DNA of 64,000 bases from Candolleomyces eurysporus (taxonomy: Eukaryota; Basidiomycota; Agaricomycetes; Agaricales; Psathyrellaceae): contig JANBPK010000728.1 in the NCBI GenBank assembly GCA_027579435.1, positions 1 to 64,000 of the forward strand. The letters are read 5' to 3'. This document shows, piece after piece, positions 57,836 through 64,000 of this stretch; within the stretch, counting starts at the first letter, position 1, and the number at the start of each line of letters is the position of its first letter. Both the position numbers and the translations under genes were made by a program. The notes beneath the pieces are model-generated. The model was not told where the DNA came from and did no database searches. It saw nothing but the letters and a program-made list of their open reading frames with translations.

Positions 57836-58073
57836 AAAGGACAAAGTCAGCAGGGATGTGGAGGGCTGCTGTCCTAAGTTTGATTGGAGCACTGGGCTTG
57901 AGATCAAGGTAGATGTTGATCCAGACCATAAAGTACTTGTCAGTGAGTGTGGTAGTGGACCTGGCTCTGATCATCCACCAGCAAGTTGGTTTGGGTTTCA
58001 AGATAGCACTAGTAAACAAGGTATGATTCTCAAGAACAAGCTAAGGAACTTGGGGGTTATGGGCCAGCACTGA
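57836..58073 (+). pseudogene. Open frame interrupted by the MULE-like element
   Basis: Left of the element the frame reads TPIELGKD (from 57008). Right of it, it continues VSRDVEGCCPKFDWSTGLEI and runs to a stop at 58071-58073 (LRNLGVMGQH). A TAG precedes the left part. I recognise no family; Cys, Asp and Gly are frequent. It may belong to an old retroelement. Confidence 0.4.
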
Positions 58074-58282
58074 TATGCTGCCTACATATACACCCTCTAC
58101 AATTTGCAAATATGTTTGCAAAGTTCACAAACTGACTTAGATAAACAAAAAGATCTTCTTGGAGGATGGGAAATATAAGAGTTGGAGTTATTCCTGACTG
58201 TCAACTAAGCAGATACCCTAGAGAACAAAGGAACATTGAGTAAGACAGTTCTGCAATGACACTCTAAGTTCACAAAGGTTTT

Positions 58283-58620
58283 GAGAATGTATCTGCAATA
58301 CTATAACATTATTCAAAGTCAAACTAGTATGCCTGGCCTGGTGAGGTGCAGTACTAGGGGGAGTTGTGCACATTACAAGGGAATTCACCCTGACATTTGC
58401 TAAGCAGAAGTCTTCACAAAGTAGCCAGTGGCTTTGAAAACTTGATGGACAATTTGCAAAGTCAATAAGAACTGACATTACCCAAATTGAAAAGGATACC
58501 CCTCTGCCTGCCTCTATTTTCTCAAAGATATTTGCTGTGTTGTTTTGTGTTGGTGTTAGTGCACATGTTTTGTTCTAGTCTTGTTGCCTAGAGAGCCCTA
58601 TTTTGCTACCTGCACATAAG
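58283..58620 (+). repeat. Family C repeat, copy 3, internally deleted and CpG-decayed
   Basis: Matches the reverse complement of copy 1: TGTGCACATTACAAGGGAAT and CCCTGACATTTGCTAAGCAG correspond to versions with CG in copy 1. About 0.7 kb of the middle is missing. It ends CTACCTGCACATAAG, like the end of copy 1. Confidence 0.65.
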
Positions 58621-59050
58621 TGCTGGTGCATGGCAGCTCCAAGGCTTTTTAATAAATTTCTACTTGGAGTTCTCACTCATGTACTTGTATGATCAGATGA
58701 GGGAGAGGAAATCAATCCAAGGGAGGCACAAAGTTAGCAAGAGGAGGTTATTTTTGATGGTCACTGGTTTTGAAATTGAGAAAAGCTTTGACAACAATTG
58801 CACCCTACAAGTACCTGAGTCCAGAGGCCTTGGAGCTAATACAGAAGTTTGAGCTGGTTTTATACTAGTTTATGGGTCAATAGTCTGTGCTACTTTCTGA
58901 TGAAAATTGTAAGTAAGTTTTGCAGAGGACTTCTGTAAAACTTCAAGTCCAGGGTTGTTAGTGGTCTGTGGTTATTGATCGCAAGTATAGCTACTAATCC
59001 AAATATAGTAAGATGAAAGAAAAAAAAGGGTATTATATACTACATAGGGG
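58621..59050. other. Unassigned AT-rich stretch at the right end of the transposon nest
   Basis: Contains an open frame of 62 codons at 58664-58852 without recognisable relatives. The sequence is CpG-poor. It directly abuts the stop codon of NLR-2. Confidence 0.35.
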
Positions 59051-61663
59051 TTATTCCATAACATTCATTGCCCATTTCTTGCCATGATGCTTTTCTAATG
59101 TCAGGTAATCAACAAAAGATGCATGAAAGATTGAGATAAGACCATCATCACAGTCCTCATCTGGAATTTGCACAACAGAATGAAGGGACTTGAAAGCTTC
59201 TCGGATTGCTGAAGTATCTGTGCTGAGCAATCTGGCATAGTCCTTCACTGAAACAGGCTTTTGAGCTGTGACAAGTAGTGACAGACAAGAATGTATCATA
59301 TCTGCCTCCTCCTGCTCCAGATCCCTGAATGCTTCGGCTAGGATTGAGCTGTATAGGGTTTCAATGCCAGAAAGCTGGACATTTGCAGAGGGTTTGCCCA
59401 GTTCCTGAAACCCATTCCCTGAGTATGTTGCAACATATGTGACCATGGTGGCTGCAACAATAAAAAGTGCTCCAGAGTTATCAGCAATAATTTGGATCTC
59501 TGGAGGTGGCGAGTTTGACCCTGCCTGATAATGGTTAGACACCTTTGAGATGTGTTTGAGCTGGTCATTCAGGTAGAGCATTATATCAGCTTTGACAATG
59601 CTAGCCTCAATGTCATGGAGGCGAAGCCATCCATGGTGGGTGGATGTTTCAAAGGACTCCCGAAGAGCGATCTCGGGGCGGCTAGTAAGGAAGAACTTGA
59701 GCAGGATGGTTGGTTTCTGCGACAAAATTGCCACGATGAAGAGCCTGACAGCATCCTTGTTCTCGCACTCATCAAGGGCGTCTACACCGAGCACAAAGAG
59801 TTCATCGGCTGCAAAGGTCCTCTCGGCAGGCTGGAGAATGAGTTTTCTGTACTGGTCATTTAAATCCATCTTTGTTGGATTTCTGCAGGCCCTATCGGAC
59901 TCAAGAATTTTCTCGAGGGCGTCGCCAAATTTAGGTCGTTCCTCCGCCAGAATCCTCGCAAGGGTGGGTATGATGAGGTACACATCCCTCTTATCGAGTT
60001 CGCTGAGCGTACAGAAGAAGCTCGCACCCAGAAGTCCCCGGTCGTTGAGCTGGGAGCAAAAGGTCTTTGACACCGTGGTTTTCCCTGTCCCCGCGAGACC
60101 GCTAAGCCAGAACAGATGAGGAGAACAAAGGTCCTTTGCCCATACAAGTAACATGGCCAGCAGCGATATCCTGGATCCAGGTGTGCATCCAGAACCTCGT
60201 CGTGCGTTGCTAAACTCTGCTCCTTCCACTCCACCTAGTTTCTCGAATGTGTCTGGTTTCGTTGGCTAAGCAGCGTGATCAATGAGAAGCAAATCATGTA
60301 AACTTACTGGACCTCTTCAGTGACAGGACGGCCTCTTTGATATTGCGCATGGCCCCAGTGTGGTCCTCAATTACTATTCACGCCCTTGAGCAAACAAAGC
60401 AGACGGGTAGAGAACCGGACATACTCTCGATTCGTTCCTTCAACCAGTCAACCCCGCTAACAACCTGAAGCGTCTGTGTCATATTCTCGATGGTCACGTC
60501 AAACTAGGCAGTTGTGAGCCACCGTCATGAATATGAACCCAAACAAACTTACCATTGCTATCTCGATGGCAAATCTGATTTCCTGCGTGAGCTTCAATAC
60601 CTCTTGCTTATCCTGGTCCGTGAGGAACGCTCGATCAATGCTTGATCTGTTCGGATTAATCTTGTCTTGAAGTATCTTCTTTTTCTCCTCCAGAGTGCTA
60701 GTCGTTCCGGCATGCGCTTAGTACGTCGATGTTAAGGGTGACTAAACTTTCCTAACCGTGACAGTCCACTGAAGCGATCCTTGACCCCTTGCTGGACATC
60801 GGGCGGACTATTGTCTATAATTCGCGACAACACCTCCACTCTCTTGAGAAGTGCGTCGAATTCTTCATGGTTCTCGCCATATGCCTACTTATAGATTGGT
60901 AAGGAGGTCTGCATTCGTAGAGAAAGACTCACATCAATCGTATTGCAAATGGCCAACAGGGCCCGAGCCGTACTCTTCAATGGGGGGAAAACATCCGATA
61001 TCTCGGCGATCCTCCGAAGGGTGGTCTTGACGCCGTCGTAGATCTTGCCGCCAAGCCTCGCTGGTTGACGTTCGACGTGAGTGGGACCGTCCTGATGCTC
61101 GTTTGGCCCGTGAGACGTCGCAACGGCGGGGCTGTTCGATTGAATCGGAGGATTGGAGGGATCGGCCTCAACGACCGTTGTGCCGAGGGCTTGGCTTGTA
61201 TGATCGGTATGAGCAGTGGATATCTGCCGCTCTCCCTCTCCTCGAGCCCTCGCCAAGCGCTCGCTTGGAGGGAATAAATTAGAGACCCGCGATGCGCCGT
61301 CATGATTCAAGGCGGAAGTGGAGGGCATGAGCGCGTTCTCTTCGCCCTGTGCTGGGGGGAAAGGTACAACTTCCGAAGAACTGGCTTGGATCGCCTGGCC
61401 TGAATGATCTTGACGAAGCTGGCGATCGATGTTGTCCTGATGGCTTTGAATTTCGCCGCGATTGGTGTCCTCGGCCGGTGGATCGGGTGTACCGACATCG
61501 TGGCTGGCTTTAGAGCCGGCTCCTGCAACGTTGGGATGGGAAGTCAGGCGAGAACGAGAGGAGATGGTTTGCGCGAACCGAGATGGTCTTTGAAGAATTT
61601 CACGGGACCTTTCAAGAACTTCTTGACTTCATCCCGGCGACGAGGCCTTCTTGGGGGATCCAT
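59051..61663 (-). CDS. NLR-2: fungal NACHT-domain protein, probably missing its C-terminal repeats
   Basis: Seven exons (61579-61663, 60933-61522, 60757-60884, 60553-60697, 60425-60503, 60308-60373, 59051-60252) sum to exactly 765 codons. The start is MDPPRRPRRRDEVKKFLKGP. Residues to about 230 are polar and disordered. Exons 3-6 form a helical region (EVLKLTQEIRFAIEIA). The NACHT part in exon 7 begins GCTPGSRISLLAMLLVW and shows Walker A (LSGLAGTGKTTVSKTF), Walker B (FVLGVDALDECENKD) and a sensor-like LKFFLTSRPE. After IFHASFVDYLTL, which marks the end of the NACHT-associated region in relatives, the frame stops within 20 residues, so no WD40, ankyrin or TPR repeats follow. Such proteins are thought to act in non-self recognition and regulated cell death; the ligand is unknown. 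The last 600 bp are CpG-poor while the rest is CpG-normal. Confidence 0.85.
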
Positions 61664-63759
61664 ATCCAGCTAGCCAGTGTCCAATTATCCAGTAATATGA
61701 AGAGGATTGTGAACGAGGTTGGTGGAAGTAGTCGAAGAGGGCAACTGCAATATTAATGTGCTGTCTGAGCAATACCAGGTTCACGTGCACGTAGTGATTC
61801 GAGCACTGCCTCGGGAGTCTAAGTAATATTTTACGAATACTGTACATGTAGGTTCTCTAAACAAAATGAACAACGAACAACTGCGTCTGCCGTCTCAATC
61901 ATCGAAAATGACTACGCAATCCAAAGTGCTATATTGGTAGATGAAAGAAGCCGCCGTGTTGAGCCTCATTGTCAACGAACTCACCACTCCCACTGTGCAT
62001 CTTTTCCTCCAGCATTGAGAGGCGTATATTCTCTGAGTGAAAAATGCTGACGGGTTGACTCGGGTAAGTGACTATTCTGACTCTGTTTTGCTCTTCTTTG
62101 ATTCATATAATTAACTAATGTTTCGTGTACAGAATGGAGACTAGTCAAAAGAACACATGGTACATATTCAGCCACGACGGCCTTCTAGCCTGGAAGCTAC
62201 CTATCCAGGGAGTACGTCTTTGGGTTACCACTATTTGAGTACATTCTTCCCAAGCTACCCGATCCTTCCTCCTTGTCTCCCATCTCCAGAGGAAGACAAA
62301 CTCACTCACGATCAAGGCACCCAGAGCATGCACGAGACCCTACATCAAGTCGCTCACGATCGACAGTGTGAAGCTGACCGGGCGTGTAACCAAGTATGAG
62401 TATTTGCTATCTGCAGGTGGGACGGAGATGAGGTGGTGCTCGAGATTTATAAGTGAGACCGCGGAGGAGTAAGGATGTTTTGGGTGTGCTTGGGGCTTGG
62501 GGAGGGGGAGGACTTGAGATGAGTCGGGACAATAATATACTAAAATCGCTATCGCGCGCTGCTGCGCCAAAATTGTGTCAGGCCCCTACCGGACTCTCTC
62601 CGACTCGCAGCATCCGGACGGCGCCAGCACCTTCTACCCTTCAGCAACATTTCATTTATGATCTAAAATTTCTGGAGAAGTGGGAGTTGAGCACTTAAAG
62701 AGGGACCGCAGGGGACGGTGCTGGCTTGAGCAACAGCAGCAGCCCGCTTACCGCACCAAATGAGCGCGGCGTGTACGACCAGAGCATCAAACCCGCCACT
62801 GGGCATGCCGCGGCGGGTGCCTGATCTAATCGTGAGAAACCCGAGTCGACGCGGCAGCGGTGCCTTCTGGTATGGCCCCGGCCNTCCNCTGAATCCCTCT
62901 CTACACCTCGCCCACAATCCTAGCCAAAAATACAGCCAACCTAAAACTCCACCCTGTACGCTGCCCCGCCCTCCACCCGCCTTTATCCGGCCATTTGGAT
63001 AGGTGAAAATGGGAGTGTTGCGGGGTTCCGGGAGTCATACACGAAGAAATCGATGGAGAGGCGTCAATTTGGGGTGTTCGAACGGAATTTGAGAGCCGTG
63101 GGCTGAAGGTGGTTAGCCTGAATGACGCTCGAGCTGTGTTTTATGGACATGAAGAGGTCGCCACTCCAGGCTACTATAGCTCGTTCTGGACGATGGCTTT
63201 GGCGAAAGCGTGTTTTGTGAGATCAGTGCAACTGAGTCTAGCTGTCTTTTCTCCTCTTCACCTCTCCTCTGTCTACCTCAATTGGCCGTGCCCTCTGTCA
63301 CTGTCGTCCAGTCTCTTCTGATCCGTCCTATTTCTTAAACTGTCCAAAGCCCTTCCACAGCCTCCCGTGTCGGCCACCCCGAATTTACCCTCCCGAATCC
63401 CGCACACAGCCCAAGGACAAGACGTGTCCGTACATCCTCACTGAAGCCGCCCATCCCTAAAACATACCATCCACACCCAACAAAGAAACCTACCCACCAG
63501 GCTCTCAAATTCACCCCCTCAGCTCTCCAAAGTCCAACCCATAGTCAATCGCACTCAGACAGACACAAGAAAGTACCACTACTCGAGATATGCGGCTACT
63601 TGACCAAACGCCAAGATAGCATCATCACGCCCATCTCAACAGCTGCAAGCCAGTCCAAGGGGTGCTTCCGCGTTCCTTTCAACCTCGTCTCCTCTCCCTC
63701 CCTTTCCAATTTCGGATGTAAACTCGATAACGACTTCTCCTCCTTTCGTATGAATACGA
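61664..63759. other. 2.1-kb region without recognisable genes
   Basis: It should include the NLR-2 promoter directly after 61663. Short open frames on both strands show no family motifs. Two Ns lie near 62884 and 62887. Pyrimidine-rich and C-rich tracts occur around 62890-63000 and 63340-63530. Confidence 0.4.
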
Positions 63760-64000
63760 TTATGGAGCCATACTGAATGGACGGTGTGCCCAAGGAAGCG
63801 GGAAGCCTTCGGTCCCGTTCTGAGCACCTGCGTCTTCCTCCCTGAATCCCAGGACATGGTGGATGCGAGACTGGGGACCTTGTTCATCTCCATCAAACAA
63901 GCGAGCGCGAATTTGGCTCATGAATTTCCTGATCTCATTGCGCAACCGACAAGCTAATCGGTCGCCACTACCCGATGACGACGAGAAGCAGTAGCCCCAA
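63760..64000 (-). CDS. Possible 3' end of a gene running off the right edge
   Basis: A minus-strand frame enters from the right edge and stays open to a stop at 63760-63762, about 79 codons. It reads SSSSGSGDRLACRLRNEIRK, then SQIRARLFDGDEQGPQSRI, and ends PLPWAHRPFSMAP. The mix of a serine/glycine stretch and a charged helix looks coding, but I know no relative and no splice signal was needed or tested beyond the edge. Confidence 0.28.
   Translation of the reverse strand, partial: WGYCFSSSSGSGDRLACRLRNEIRKFMSQIRARLFDGDEQGPQSRIHHVLGFREEDAGAQNGTEGFPLPWAHRPFSMAP

Noticed and set aside
63109..63321. Plus-strand frame starting MVSLNDARAVFYGHEE
   Set aside because: Seventy codons with a low-complexity leucine/serine end, no relatives known and no splice partners.

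Overview
This is nuclear DNA of a filamentous basidiomycete, most likely an agaricomycete. The genes are split by many short introns (about 41-124 nt, mostly 50-65). They include families typical of mushroom-forming fungi: a CHAT/TPR protein, an agaricomycete-type HNH protein, an uncharacterised 7-TM protein, a secreted ricin-B (CBM13) lectin and NACHT proteins of the fungal NLR type. No closer taxonomic call is safe from the sequence alone.

Left third (1-23.8 kb), gene-bearing and CpG-normal: the 5' part of eIF3e (minus, running off the left edge); a serine-rich protein of unknown function; a 7-TM protein; a long stretch without recognisable genes (5.2-8.7 kb); a secreted lectin; a TPR-CHAT protein; a convergent HNH protein; the rRNA/tRNA cytidine acetyltransferase NAT10/Kre33 (11 exons); and the N-terminal part of an NLR (NLR-1) that ends just after its Walker A motif.

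Centre (about 23.85-59.04 kb), a 35-kb nest of mobile elements. It opens with a 5'-truncated Ty3/gypsy retrotransposon with a long open pol frame. Between pol and the 3' LTR this element carries two spliced genes on the opposite strand; one encodes a Zn2Cys6-like cysteine cluster. Next come a Tc1-like DDE pseudogene and a Tnp2/CACTA-type module, bounded by two oppositely oriented LTR copies; a tail-to-tail LTR palindrome; two tandem 1.1-kb LTR-like repeats; a hAT element with a secondary insertion; a foldback element; an old CpG-depleted relic of the same gypsy family that still shows both antisense genes; and an 804-bp non-autonomous element with 42-bp TIRs and a perfect 9-bp target duplication (MULE-like).

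Right part (59-64 kb): a seven-exon NLR (NLR-2, minus) with a complete NACHT region whose reading frame stops at the edge of the nest. After it comes a region without recognisable genes, and possibly the 3' end of a gene running off the right edge.

The nest is thus bordered on both sides by convergent NLR genes that each lack their 3' part. The most interesting items are the antisense genes of the gypsy element and their possible link to a dense CGG-type motif array in its own LTR, the NLR/transposon borders, and CpG depletion that reaches from the nest into the end of NLR-2. All gene models come from reading splice sites by eye; intron positions are inferences from frame and GT/AG (one GC/AG) signals.
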